The notes under the pieces were generated by a model that was not told the DNA's origin, searched no databases, and saw only the letters and a program-made list of their open reading frames with translations. The position numbers and the translations under genes are program-made. Below are positions 48,644-58,561 of a stretch of 64,000 nt of DNA, in pieces. Numbering within the stretch: the stretch's first letter is position 1; each line of letters begins with the position of its first letter. The stretch is from Opitutia bacterium (lineage in GTDB: Bacteria > Verrucomicrobiota > Verrucomicrobiia > Opitutales > Opitutaceae), in assembly GCA_947474365.1 (NCBI GenBank), contig CANJIU010000028.1, positions 1 to 64,000 of the forward strand, given 5' to 3'.

Positions 48644-49088
48644 CAGGGGTGATGGAGTGAACCGGATCGGCCAATTCGGAAGTCAATGCGCCATCAAATG
48701 ACTCGCACCGGGCAAAACAGCGATTCGGGTAGACGTATGTTACCGAGGGCTTGGGCGTCGTTGCAATAGACAGATGCGGAATCTCTTGTTGTTTTGCATC
48801 CCTGCAAGACGCCATCGGCGGCTTCCAAGCTTCCTGTCCGCTTTTCGGTCCGGGCGCGGTCCGATCGAGTTCCCAATGACGAAACCCCAATCATGATTCC
48901 CCCCGTCGGCACGCGGATGCAAAACCACCAGAGAATCCTCACAAAGCCATGTTTTTCCAAACACCGACGTGCTAACCTCGGCACGACGGCGAAAGTGTGT
49001 GTTCCATATTCGAGGCACCCACGGACCCGTACGCTGGCCCAGCGCAGTACCACCCACCAATCCGGACTGTAGTCATATTCCCCTCCCC
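48644..49088. promoter_or_regulatory. Divergent control region between receptor operons
   Basis: 445 bp with no supported gene lies between two divergently read receptor operons, so both promoters should be here. It holds a short inverted repeat TTGCA-TCCC-TGCAA at about 48794-48807 and another TTGCA near 48761. These could be operator half-sites, but the arms are only 5 bp. No riboswitch or clear -35/-10 pair was identified. Confidence 0.4.
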
Positions 49089-52000
49089 ATGAAAACCGTC
49101 TGCCTCGCCACCGCACTCTTCGCCGTTTCGAACTGCGCCTTCGGACAGGTTGCGACCAAAGCGAGCGTCGAATCCGACCCGATCGTCCTCTCCCCCTTTA
49201 TCGTCGATACGTCAGCCGACCAAGGTTATCGCGCGTCGTCCTCCACGTCTGGGAGTCGGCTCAAGACGGATCTGAAAGACATCGCCGCCTCCGTGAACGT
49301 CCTGACGAACGAATTCCTGGACGATCTCGGCGCCACCGACATCGCGTCGGCCCTCGCGCTCGTCGCCGGTGCCGAAAACGACCAGACCACCGACCCCACG
49401 TCCATCGGCCTGAATCAAGGTTACCTCGGCGGCGATTTCGGCGACGTCAACACCCGCTCCGGTGAAGTCCGGGTACGGGGTCTGGGCCGCGCCTCGACGG
49501 CCGCCAACTACGTCCCGGTGATCGCATCCACCGACCGTTACAACATCGAGCGGGCCGAATTCCTCCGCGGGGCCAACTCCATCCTCTTCGGTTTGTCCGA
49601 GCCCGCCGGCCTCATCAGCTACTCCACCAAAATCGCGAGTCTCCAGAAGGACATCAGCAAGGTGGAGACCAAGGTGGACAACTTCGGCACCCACCGTGGC
49701 GTGCTCGATCTCAGCCGCACCTTGGTCAAGGACAAGCTGGCGCTGCGGGGCGTCGGTCTCTACTCGGACAAGCGCTACCTCGTCGACACCGCCTACTGGC
49801 GCGACAAGCGCCTCTTCCTCACTGGCACATACCGGCCGTTCAAGGCCACCACTGTGCGCGCGTTTGTCGAGCATACCGACACGGGCGGCCGTCGCCCGAA
49901 TTTCCGCACCTCGCAGGACAACGTCTCGGGCTGGCTTGCGCTCTACAACAAGTACGCGCCGCTCCTCACCCCTGCCCAGCTCGCCTCCGCGTTCTACTGG
50001 GACCCTACCGTCTTCAACGCCTCCGGCGGCCCCACCAACAGCGTCGTCACGGTCGGTGGCCAGACCATCGATCTCGGCCTGTTGCGGCGCGGCAATGACG
50101 GCAACGCCAATGCCACCGCGCTCTTCTACGACAACCGCGACTGGAAGACGCCGCAGGGCAACACCGCTACCATCACGTCCTCGCGCAACGGCGCCGGCAC
50201 CGTCGAGGCCGCGGCCTTCCGCGGGATGTTCGTCCGCTCATCCGATCCGCTCGAAAACCGTCCCAATCCCTACGCCGATCCGCAAATCACCAATCGCGCC
50301 ATCCTCCCTTACGATCGGGTCGAGATCGGCGCCCTGCCCGGCAACTACCGCTGGGAGCGCGGACGCAAGATCAACGTCACGGTCGACCAGCATCTGACCG
50401 ACGGTCTCGATCTCTCAGCCAGTTTTCAGCGCGAAGTTTTCCGGCAAAAGCAGCAATACAGCCCCATCGCCCAGCAGCAGCAGGTCTCGATCGACGTGAA
50501 CGTGAAGCTGCCCGATGGTCGCAACAATCCGAATTTTCTTCGGCCCTACATTTTCGGCCGCCAGCTCGGTGACTACAACCATCAGACCGCCGACAATTTT
50601 CTCGTGCAGGCGAACTATGATTTCGATTTCGCCAAAAAGACCGAACGCCTCGGCTGGCTCGGCTTTCACCGACTCACTTCCCTCTACACGCGCGCCGAGG
50701 CGGACCGGTTGACCTACCGGTGGAATGTCCAGATCGACAACACGATTCCCGGCGTGATGACCGCTGGCCTCACCGCCGCGTCGCGCCACCTCTATCAGTT
50801 CTGGTACATTGGCGACCCCGTGCAGGTGGGGGACACAGGCCTCCGGCTGACGGGGTTTCCCACGACGACCGTCACAACTGCGGATCGCGCCTACAACTTC
50901 ATCTATTACGATTCCACCACGCGGACGTGGAAGCAGTCACCCACTCCGCTCCAGACATCCAACCAACTGATTGCCGGCGGCCGCAATTACACGAGCCAGG
51001 AAAACGACGGCCTCGGCGCATCACTGCAGAGTTTCTACTGGAAACGCCGCATCGTCACGCTCGTGGGGTGGCGCAAGGACAACGTCGACGCCTTCACGCA
51101 CACGCTTGTCTCGACCGCCGAGCCCCTGACGGGGGCCACGCGCTCCGATTATCTCAAGAGTTCAATTCCGCAGCTCAGCAACTCAAAGGCGACAGCCACC
51201 CAGAGCATCGTCTTCCACGCCACGAACTGGCTGCGCCTCTTTGCGAGCCGTTCGGAAAACTTCGCCGCCACGGCGTCGCGCACCGATCCGCTGTTCCGCC
51301 CGATCGCCCCACAAAACGGCATCACCAAGGAAGCCGGCATCGGCCTGGATTTATTCAACGGCAAGCTCAACCTTCGCGCCTCCGCCTACAACTCGTCGCA
51401 GAACCTCGCGACGAGCGGCGGATCCGCCAGTACTGCCAGCCTCCGCGTCGAGGTCGTCGAGGACCAGATCTACCAGGCGCTCGCCGCGACGGGCCGCCTC
51501 GCCGAGTGGTCCACGTTCGGCCCCAATGGCGTGACCAAGAACGAGTACAACCGCCCGCTCGATGTGTCGGCCACGGAGGATTCCGTCTCCAAGGGGGTCG
51601 AGGCCGAGGTCGTTTACACGCCGCTCCCCGGTTGGCGGATGGCGTTCAACGCCAGCAAACTGGAGAATGTCAGCACGAACGTCGGCCGCGAGCTCGGCGA
51701 ATTTCTCGCGGTGCGCGCGCCGTTCTACCGAAAATATTTTCAGGAGGGTCTGCGGACCGATGGCTCGACCAACGCCCGGCCAAGCACAGCTACGCTCATC
51801 AGCACGAATTTCGCCAACGCCGTCGCCGCCAATTACGTCGGCAACATCCTGAAGGAGGGCACCTCTAATCCGGGGATTTCAAAATACTCCTTCAAGCTCC
51901 TCACGAGCTATGGATTCCGCCAGGGCCTGCTCAAGGGTTTCAGCGTCGGCGGCAACGCGAGCTGGGAGCAGGGCAAGATCGTCGGCTTCGCCCTGCTCAA

Positions 52001-52277
52001 CACGACGTTCAACATTGGCGGACTCGACAACTACGCCGGCACCGTCGCCGATCCGAATCACCCGTTTATCCGCAGCTCGACGATCTCCGGAGGTGCGTTT
52101 GGCAGTTATCGGAAGAAGATCTACCGCGACCGCGTGATGTGGAAGATTCAGCTCAACGCCCAAAACCTCTTCGGCGAACACGGCCTCCGCCAAATCTCCG
52201 TCAATCCCGACCAGTCGAAAGTCTGGGGCGTTGCACCGCCTCGCACCTGGGAATTGTCGAATTCGTTCGAGTTCTGA
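49089..52277 (+). CDS. TonB-dependent receptor
   Basis: A 1062-residue receptor from ATG 49089 (MKTVCLATALFAVSNCAFGQ signal). SDPIVLSPFIVDTSADQGYR is the TonB-box region; the plug continues STSGSRLKTDLKDIAASVNV and has RGANSILFGLSEPAGLISYS. The end is RTWELSNSFEF, an aromatic BAM signal. The frame extends 40 codons upstream of this start, but that lead is basic and has no signal. It starts the rightward arm and ends 28 bp before the fourth receptor. The two plugs differ, so they may bind different ligands or act with different partners. Confidence 0.93.
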   Translation: MKTVCLATALFAVSNCAFGQVATKASVESDPIVLSPFIVDTSADQGYRASSSTSGSRLKTDLKDIAASVNVLTNEFLDDLGATDIASALALVAGAENDQTTDPTSIGLNQGYLGGDFGDVNTRSGEVRVRGLGRASTAANYVPVIASTDRYNIERAEFLRGANSILFGLSEPAGLISYSTKIASLQKDISKVETKVDNFGTHRGVLDLSRTLVKDKLALRGVGLYSDKRYLVDTAYWRDKRLFLTGTYRPFKATTVRAFVEHTDTGGRRPNFRTSQDNVSGWLALYNKYAPLLTPAQLASAFYWDPTVFNASGGPTNSVVTVGGQTIDLGLLRRGNDGNANATALFYDNRDWKTPQGNTATITSSRNGAGTVEAAAFRGMFVRSSDPLENRPNPYADPQITNRAILPYDRVEIGALPGNYRWERGRKINVTVDQHLTDGLDLSASFQREVFRQKQQYSPIAQQQQVSIDVNVKLPDGRNNPNFLRPYIFGRQLGDYNHQTADNFLVQANYDFDFAKKTERLGWLGFHRLTSLYTRAEADRLTYRWNVQIDNTIPGVMTAGLTAASRHLYQFWYIGDPVQVGDTGLRLTGFPTTTVTTADRAYNFIYYDSTTRTWKQSPTPLQTSNQLIAGGRNYTSQENDGLGASLQSFYWKRRIVTLVGWRKDNVDAFTHTLVSTAEPLTGATRSDYLKSSIPQLSNSKATATQSIVFHATNWLRLFASRSENFAATASRTDPLFRPIAPQNGITKEAGIGLDLFNGKLNLRASAYNSSQNLATSGGSASTASLRVEVVEDQIYQALAATGRLAEWSTFGPNGVTKNEYNRPLDVSATEDSVSKGVEAEVVYTPLPGWRMAFNASKLENVSTNVGRELGEFLAVRAPFYRKYFQEGLRTDGSTNARPSTATLISTNFANAVAANYVGNILKEGTSNPGISKYSFKLLTSYGFRQGLLKGFSVGGNASWEQGKIVGFALLNTTFNIGGLDNYAGTVADPNHPFIRSSTISGGAFGSYRKKIYRDRVMWKIQLNAQNLFGEHGLRQISVNPDQSKVWGVAPPRTWELSNSFEF

Positions 52278-52305
52278 GCTCACTCCACGCCCCCGCTGTC
52301 CTCCC

Positions 52306-55300
52306 ATGAAACTCTTCCCCACCTTCGCGGCATCATGCGCGCTTTCCGGCCTCGCCGCTGCTCAGGTCGTCCCGGCTTCGTCCACCGCCGCGACACCCGC
52401 AGCCAGCGACTCCGTCGTTCAACTCAGTCCGTTTACCGTCGTCTCGGAAAACGACCGCGGCTATCGCGCCGAAAACACCCTCTCCGGTTCCCGACTTAAC
52501 TCCTCCCTCAAGGACACACCCGGCGCCCTCGATGTGCTCACCAAGGAATTTCTCGACGACATCGGCGCGACCACGCTCGAACAGGCGCTTGCATTCTCCA
52601 CCAACTTCGCGGAGGACGCGGGCGATTTCGACAGCCAGGGCGTGATCAACACGATCTTCCCCGGCGCGCAGCTCAACGTGAACTTTCGCACCCGCGGCCT
52701 GGGCGGCACGATGGCCCGCAATTATCTGCAGACTGATTCGCGCCCGGCCTTCTACACCGTAGAACGCATCGACAACTCCAGCGGCCCCAACGCCATTCTC
52801 TTCGGCCTCGGCAGCGCCGGTGGCGTCGTCAACATCACGACCAAGCGCGCCAACGTGAATCGAGCCGCGTACGGACTCGATTTCCTCTTCGACAGCAACA
52901 GCAGCCGCCGCGTCACCGCGGACGCCAACCAGGTGCTGATCCCCAAGACCCTGGGATTGCGCGTCAACGGCATCGCCGAACGCACCAAGAAATACCGCGC
53001 CAATTTTTCCAACAACACCGACGGCGTCCATCTCGCCACGACGTGGCGCGCCACGGATCGCACGGAAGTCCGCGCCGAGTTCGAACGCGAGCACACCACC
53101 GGTAGCGTCGCCTATCCCGGTCCCCATCTCGTCAACACCTACGTCACGAACTGGCTCGACCGCGGCTCTCCGGTCTTCGATCTGCCCGTCAACTGGGACA
53201 CGCTCACGGCCGCCCAGCGCAACGCCCTCGTGAATCCCGCCGGCTCGCCCGTCGCCTTCAACACCATCGGCGCCGCCGCCAGCCCCGTCGTCGTGCAGAA
53301 TGGCGACCGGTCGTTCCTCATCAACGCCGCCAACTCACTGTTCACCAACTCGAGCCTCGGCAGCAACGACGCCAACAACCGGCAGACGATCGATCCGCGC
53401 TTCTTCAATCCTCGCGGCAACATCAACGGCCCCGGCGGCCGCAAGGGCGTCGATCGCCAGATCTTCGCCGTCGCCGTCGATCACAAACTCGCCGAGCAAC
53501 TCTACCTCAACCTCTCCGCCTCGCGCGAAACCGGCCGTGCGGACACTTATCAGGCCTTCGCCAACGGTGCCGCGAGCGGCGCCACGATTCTCACCGACGC
53601 CAACCGTACGTTCACCAATAGCACGCAGATTCTCAACCTCGGCGGCACCGCCCTCGCCACCAACGCCGCCGGCCAGGCAATCAACCCGTTCGCCGGCCAA
53701 TATTACACCCAATCGCGTTGGTTACATCGCACCCAGCGCGGCGAGCGCGAAATTATCCAGGGCACCGCCGCCTCGCAGTTCAACCTTGGCCGCTGGCTCG
53801 GCTCGCATCGCGTGGTCGGCACCGCCTCCTACATGGAGAGTTCCGCCGGCAGCGAGAATTTCCGCGACTCGTGGCTCTACGCGCCATTCAACGCCGATCC
53901 CGTCAACACCAACAACGGCGTCGTCCGCCGCCACTACGCCTCTCCACTCGACGCCGCCAATTTCTTCGTGCCCGACTGGCGCGAGTTCCCGACCCTCACG
54001 TGGAACCACCCGACGCGCGGCCCGATCAGTACCGGCTGGGTGACTGAGGGCGAAAATTTCCGCACCGCCCGCCAGTTCTCCTACCTCGGCGCCGCGCAGA
54101 GCCGTTTCTTCAACAACCGCCTCGTGCTGACGACCGGCTACCGCGTCGATGAGACCACCGACTACGTCTACGGCCAGAAGATCGTTCGCCCGCCTGGCTG
54201 GGAGGCCAGCAACGGCCTCAACGTGCTCGATCGCACCAGCGTTGCCAAGACCCCCAATCGCGGACCCACGCGCACCCTCGGCGGAGTGTTTCACGTGACT
54301 CAATGGATGTCCGTCTACGCGAACAAGAGCACCAACTTCGGTCCGCCCCGCGGCAACATCGTCGGCCCCGACGCCGTCACGCCGCCCAACACCGCCGGCA
54401 AGGGCCTCGACGCCGGCCTCAAGTTTGATCTCTTCGGCGGCCGCGTCGCGTTCGACCTCGGCTACTTCGACACCTCGAACAACAGCGTCACCGAGGTGCT
54501 CACGCTCAACCTCAACAGCGCCGACAGCATCCGCGGCGCCTACAACGCGGTCTTCCCGATCCTCAACAATCCCGCCGGCACCACCCGGCTTTTCAACTCC
54601 GCCGATCCCGCCGCTGTCGCCAGCCTCATCGCCAGTTACCCGCTGGTCCGCCCCGTTTACAACGCCAACGCCGACATGCTCGACCAGGCGAGCCGCGGCT
54701 ACGAACTCCGCCTCACGGCGAACCCGTTGGCGGGCGTGCGGATTCGCGCGACCGTTTCCAAGACCGACCGCGAACGCGAGAACCTCTACCGTTTCACGCT
54801 CCCGATGGCCGCCCAGCTCCGCACCTACATCAAGGACCTGCAGGCGAAAAATCCGTCCGTAAACGTCGGCAACCTCGCGACCGCCGCGAATCCCACCGCC
54901 ACGATTGCGAGCCTGCTCGACGCTCTCGACCAGCGCCTCGATCAGTCGATCGATTCGCTCAGCAATAATTTCGGCGGCGGCAAACTCACCGCCAACCTCA
55001 CCGCCAGCTTCGATCTGCCGGGCCGGCTCAAGGGCTGGGGCATCACCACCAGCACGCGCTACAAGTCGGGCGCCTATACCGGCGCCTACGAGATTCGCAC
55101 CGGCGGCGTCGCGACCGGCGCGTTGCTCGACACCATCCCGCTTTTCGGCAACAGCACGATCGACCACGACGCCTCGCTCCGCTACCGGACCCGCTTCAAC
55201 TGGCTCCGAAAAACCGCCGTCACTTTCCAACTGAACATCATTAACGTCCTCGACCAATCCGCCCCAATCGTCCGCCGCATGCGGACCGTCGTCATCGCCC

Positions 55301-55398
55301 CGGGCGCCCCGGCGCCGACGTCCGCCGACCTCGTCCCGTCCTCCTACTTCATTCGCACACCACGCGCATGGACGCTCACCTCGAAATTCGATTTCTGA
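52306..55398 (+). CDS. TonB-dependent receptor
   Basis: A 1030-residue receptor from ATG 52306 (MKLFPTFAASCALSGLAAAQ signal). DSVVQLSPFTVVSENDRGYR is followed by NTLSGSRLNSSLKDTPGALD and SGPNAILFGLGSAGGVVNIT, the best match in the window to the classic plug end. Codons are strongly C-ended and the barrel is Asn-, Thr- and Ala-rich. The end is WTLTSKFDF. It is second in the rightward arm; 213 bp separate it from the sulfatase, so downstream genes may share its transcript or have their own promoter. Confidence 0.93.
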   Translation: MKLFPTFAASCALSGLAAAQVVPASSTAATPAASDSVVQLSPFTVVSENDRGYRAENTLSGSRLNSSLKDTPGALDVLTKEFLDDIGATTLEQALAFSTNFAEDAGDFDSQGVINTIFPGAQLNVNFRTRGLGGTMARNYLQTDSRPAFYTVERIDNSSGPNAILFGLGSAGGVVNITTKRANVNRAAYGLDFLFDSNSSRRVTADANQVLIPKTLGLRVNGIAERTKKYRANFSNNTDGVHLATTWRATDRTEVRAEFEREHTTGSVAYPGPHLVNTYVTNWLDRGSPVFDLPVNWDTLTAAQRNALVNPAGSPVAFNTIGAAASPVVVQNGDRSFLINAANSLFTNSSLGSNDANNRQTIDPRFFNPRGNINGPGGRKGVDRQIFAVAVDHKLAEQLYLNLSASRETGRADTYQAFANGAASGATILTDANRTFTNSTQILNLGGTALATNAAGQAINPFAGQYYTQSRWLHRTQRGEREIIQGTAASQFNLGRWLGSHRVVGTASYMESSAGSENFRDSWLYAPFNADPVNTNNGVVRRHYASPLDAANFFVPDWREFPTLTWNHPTRGPISTGWVTEGENFRTARQFSYLGAAQSRFFNNRLVLTTGYRVDETTDYVYGQKIVRPPGWEASNGLNVLDRTSVAKTPNRGPTRTLGGVFHVTQWMSVYANKSTNFGPPRGNIVGPDAVTPPNTAGKGLDAGLKFDLFGGRVAFDLGYFDTSNNSVTEVLTLNLNSADSIRGAYNAVFPILNNPAGTTRLFNSADPAAVASLIASYPLVRPVYNANADMLDQASRGYELRLTANPLAGVRIRATVSKTDRERENLYRFTLPMAAQLRTYIKDLQAKNPSVNVGNLATAANPTATIASLLDALDQRLDQSIDSLSNNFGGGKLTANLTASFDLPGRLKGWGITTSTRYKSGAYTGAYEIRTGGVATGALLDTIPLFGNSTIDHDASLRYRTRFNWLRKTAVTFQLNIINVLDQSAPIVRRMRTVVIAPGAPAPTSADLVPSSYFIRTPRAWTLTSKFDF

Positions 55399-55611
55399 AC
55401 GATGAGTGGATTCCGGATCTCGCTTGTTCGTCTCGCGGCCGCCGTCGCGCGCGCCACCACGAACACGGCTCGGTATTTCTGGCCCGATCGGTCCAAGCCC
55501 GACGTTCACCGACTGTGGGTGCGCGTCGGCGCAAATATCGCCGCGACCTGAATCCACGCTCGCATCACATCGTCCCGCTCAAATAATTTCAGCCCGCTCC
55601 GCGGCCATTCG

Positions 55612-57084
55612 ATGCCTCCCCCGAACATCCTCTTCGTGATGACTGACCAGCAGCGATTCGACACGATCGCCGCCCTCGGTCACGCCCCCGCCCGGACGCC
55701 CAATCTCGACCGACTCGTCCGCCGCGGCGTGGCCTGCACGAACGCCTATTCCTCATGCCCGGTCTGCGTTCCGGCGCGGTACTCGCTCATGACCGGCTGC
55801 GAGCCGTCGAAGACCAGCTGGCTGAGCAATTGGGCCCCAGGTGACCACGTGCGCGAGCGTTGCGGGCCCTACTTGGCCGAAACGCTCGCCGCGCGTGGCT
55901 ACCGCACCTGGGGGCTGGGAAAATTTCACACCGAACCACGGCACGAGCCGCTCGGTTTCGCCGTGCACGAATACAGCGAGGAACTCTGGGCGACGGAGGA
56001 GGAATTTCGCAACGATGACTACGTGCGCTGGCTGCGCTCCCGTGCGCCCGACTTCAGCCATCTCGAACAGGTGCACGGCGAACGCAGCGACATGTACTAC
56101 GTGCCGCAGCTGCGCCCCATGCCCGCCGCCCTCACGGTCGAATCGTGGCTCGCCGGCCGCGCAGTAGAGGAGCTGGGAAAAGCGGATGCGCGCCCGTATT
56201 TCGGCTTCGTCTCGTTCGTCACACCGCACCCCCCAATCGCACCGCCCGTTCCGTACAACCGGATGTTCAATCCGGACGACATGTCGGATCCATTGCTGGG
56301 CGATCCGGCCGTCGACACGGCCGACGACTACCTTGCCTGGATGAATCACGCCGTCTGGGCGGAGGACATCCCGCCCTCGCAGGCGCGGCGCCTGCGCGCG
56401 CGCTATCTCGGCTCAATCACGTTCATCGACGACTGCATCGGCCGCATCCTCGACGCGGTGGAGGCGCGCCCTGACGCCGACAACACCGTCATCTGCTTTT
56501 TCTCCGACCATGGGGACCATCTCGGCGACCACCGCGCCTGGCAGAAGGAGAGTTTTTTCGAAGCCTCGTGTCGCGTGCCGTTGCTCGTGAGCTGGCCCGG
56601 CCACCTGCCCGCCGGCGCCCGCTTCGAAGGACTCGCCGCACTCACCGATCTCTTCGGCCTCGCGACGTCCGCAACCGGGAACGGCGAATGGCGCGACGGC
56701 CATCATCTGCTCGGCGCATTGCGCGGCGCCGCCCCAGCCCGCGAAACGCTCATCGGCATGTACGGCACGCCTGGCACGCGGCATTTCAAGTGCATGGTGC
56801 GGGAGGGCGACCTGAAGTACATCTGGCTCGCCAACGGCGGGCGCGAATTGCTCTTCAACCTGCGCGCCGACCCACAAGAGACCCGCTCACTCACCACGCA
56901 GGAACCGGCCCGTCTGGCCGCGCTGCGCGACCGTGCGGTCCGCACCTTGGCGGAACGTGAACTCACGCAGCCCGCCGTCGAAAATGGCACGTTGAAGGCG
57001 CTGCCGTTCGAGCCCTTTCCCCGCACCCGCATCAAGCAATTCGCGCGCGGCGTCACCGATTTCGGCCAAGGGCCCACCACGTGA
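55612..57084 (+). CDS. Sulfatase without signal peptide
   Basis: A 490-residue type I sulfatase from ATG 55612, starting MPPPNILFVMTDQQRFDTIA with no signal sequence, hence probably cytoplasmic, unlike the three other sulfatases here. The formylglycine site is CVPARYSLMTG with Cys52. Further motifs are GLGKFHTEPR, FVSFVTPHPPIAPP and FSDHGDHLGDHRAWQK, typical of choline-sulfatase-like and heparan-sulfatase-like branches. It overlaps the GPH symporter gene by 4 bp (GTGA), so the two are translationally coupled. This suggests that a sulfated sugar taken in by the symporter is desulfated inside. Confidence 0.92.
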   Translation: MPPPNILFVMTDQQRFDTIAALGHAPARTPNLDRLVRRGVACTNAYSSCPVCVPARYSLMTGCEPSKTSWLSNWAPGDHVRERCGPYLAETLAARGYRTWGLGKFHTEPRHEPLGFAVHEYSEELWATEEEFRNDDYVRWLRSRAPDFSHLEQVHGERSDMYYVPQLRPMPAALTVESWLAGRAVEELGKADARPYFGFVSFVTPHPPIAPPVPYNRMFNPDDMSDPLLGDPAVDTADDYLAWMNHAVWAEDIPPSQARRLRARYLGSITFIDDCIGRILDAVEARPDADNTVICFFSDHGDHLGDHRAWQKESFFEASCRVPLLVSWPGHLPAGARFEGLAALTDLFGLATSATGNGEWRDGHHLLGALRGAAPARETLIGMYGTPGTRHFKCMVREGDLKYIWLANGGRELLFNLRADPQETRSLTTQEPARLAALRDRAVRTLAERELTQPAVENGTLKALPFEPFPRTRIKQFARGVTDFGQGPTT

Positions 57085-58499
57085 AGTCCGCTCCTGTCGC
57101 TCCCGCCGCCCCTGCGCCTGGCTCCGAACGCATCGCCACCGGCACGCGCTTCGCCTACGGCTCGTCGGCCTTCGCCGAAAACCTCGGACTCAATTCCGTC
57201 AACCAACTCGCCAATCCTGTTTTCAACCTGACCCTCGGCGTCAGCCCGGTTCTAGTCGGCGCGGCCATCGCGCTGCCCCGGCTCTGGGACGCCGTGATGG
57301 ACCCGTGGATCGGCAACCTCAGCGACAATTGCCAGTCCCGCTGGGGCCGGCGCCGTCCGTTCATTTTGATCGGCGCCATCCTCACCGGCCTCTGCGCCGC
57401 GGGTATCTGGTATTTTCCCGACGGCCGGTCGCCCACGTTTTACTTTGGCTGGCTCGCCGTCGGGTCGTTTCTGCTCGCGACGGCCTATTCGATCTTGGTC
57501 GTGCCCTACGGGGCGCTCGGACTCGAGCTCACGCGCGACTATCACGAACGCACGCGCCTGATGGGCGCGAAGTCGATGCTCCACAAGCTCTCGGGTGTCG
57601 TGAACCAGTGGCTCCTGAAAATCGTGCAGCTCGTCGGGAGCAACAGCCTGGTGGCCGGCAGCCGTTTCTGCGGCGTCATCATCGGTTTTGTCGTCGCCGC
57701 GCTCGGCGCGATCACGGTCTGGCGGGTCCCCGAGCGGGTCCGCCCCGCCGTCGCACCCGGCCCGAGAATTTCCACCTGGCGCGGCTGGCGCGAGACGATC
57801 AAGCGCCGGGATTTTGTCCTCCTCGCGACGGCCCAATGTCTCATCTACGCGAGCTACCTCGTCATCGATAACACTGGATTCTATCTGAACGTCTTCTATG
57901 TGAACGGCGGCGACATGGCCCAGGGAGCGCTGATGAAGGGCATCGCGGGGACGTTTTTCCAGGTCGGCGGCCTCTGTGCCATCCCCGGCATCGTCCGCCT
58001 CTCTCAGGGGATCGGAAAGAAAAATGCCTTTCTCCTCTGCACCGCCTCCATCGTCCTCGCCGGCATCGCCAAGTGGTTCTGCTACGTGCCCAACGCCGGC
58101 TGGCTCCTTGTCATTCCCTCGCTTTTCATGGCGCCCGGCCTGGTCGCCGTGATGGTGCTCGTCCCTTCGATGACGGCGGACATCTGTGACCTCGACGAGG
58201 TCAAGACCGGCGCGCGCCGCGAGGGGATGTTCAACGCCGTCCTCGGCTGGATGCTCAAGGTCGCCCTCTCCGGCTCCATTTTTCTCGCCGGCGTCGCGTT
58301 GGACTGGACGGGTTGGAAAACGTCACTGAAGGCCGCGCAGTCCGCGGAGACGTTTCTCGCCATGCGTATCGCATTCAGCGCGGGCACGATCGTCTTCGCG
58401 CTTCTCGCCGCCGCCCTCATCGCCTGCTACGGCGTCACGGAGGAGGACGTCGCCGCGTCACGTCGCGCGATGCGTGACAAGGCCGCCGCCGCAAGCTAA
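57081..58499 (+). CDS. GPH-family sugar:cation symporter
   Basis: A 472-residue inner-membrane protein from GTG 57081 with about twelve hydrophobic segments. The family signature is seen early: IALPRLWDAVMDPWIGNLSD followed by SRWGRRRPFILIGA. A second GPH hallmark is PSMTADICDLDEVKTGARREG near residue 370. Members take up glycosides, pentosides, hexuronides or melibiose with H+ or Na+. The coupling to a cytoplasmic sulfatase suggests transport of a sulfated mono- or oligosaccharide. Precise sugar not shown by sequence. Confidence 0.92.
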   Translation: MKSAPVAPAAPAPGSERIATGTRFAYGSSAFAENLGLNSVNQLANPVFNLTLGVSPVLVGAAIALPRLWDAVMDPWIGNLSDNCQSRWGRRRPFILIGAILTGLCAAGIWYFPDGRSPTFYFGWLAVGSFLLATAYSILVVPYGALGLELTRDYHERTRLMGAKSMLHKLSGVVNQWLLKIVQLVGSNSLVAGSRFCGVIIGFVVAALGAITVWRVPERVRPAVAPGPRISTWRGWRETIKRRDFVLLATAQCLIYASYLVIDNTGFYLNVFYVNGGDMAQGALMKGIAGTFFQVGGLCAIPGIVRLSQGIGKKNAFLLCTASIVLAGIAKWFCYVPNAGWLLVIPSLFMAPGLVAVMVLVPSMTADICDLDEVKTGARREGMFNAVLGWMLKVALSGSIFLAGVALDWTGWKTSLKAAQSAETFLAMRIAFSAGTIVFALLAAALIACYGVTEEDVAASRRAMRDKAAAAS

Positions 58500-58561
58500 C
58501 GTTTTCCCGCCGGCCAGGAACGCCCCCCCAGGGCGGAAGGTTCCCATCGCCGGGGAAACAC

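Noticed and set aside
55402-55551. A 49-codon ORF (MSGFRISLVRLAAAVARATT...) between the fourth receptor and the sulfatase
   Set aside because: It starts 4 bp after the receptor stop but has no clear RBS or known family, and random frames of this length are common in such GC-rich DNA. It could be a leader peptide, but nothing supports that.
53722-55557. A 611-codon frame opposite the fourth receptor, Gly/Ala/Val/Glu-rich
   Set aside because: Its composition mirrors the C-ended codons of the receptor on the other strand; no start signal or family.
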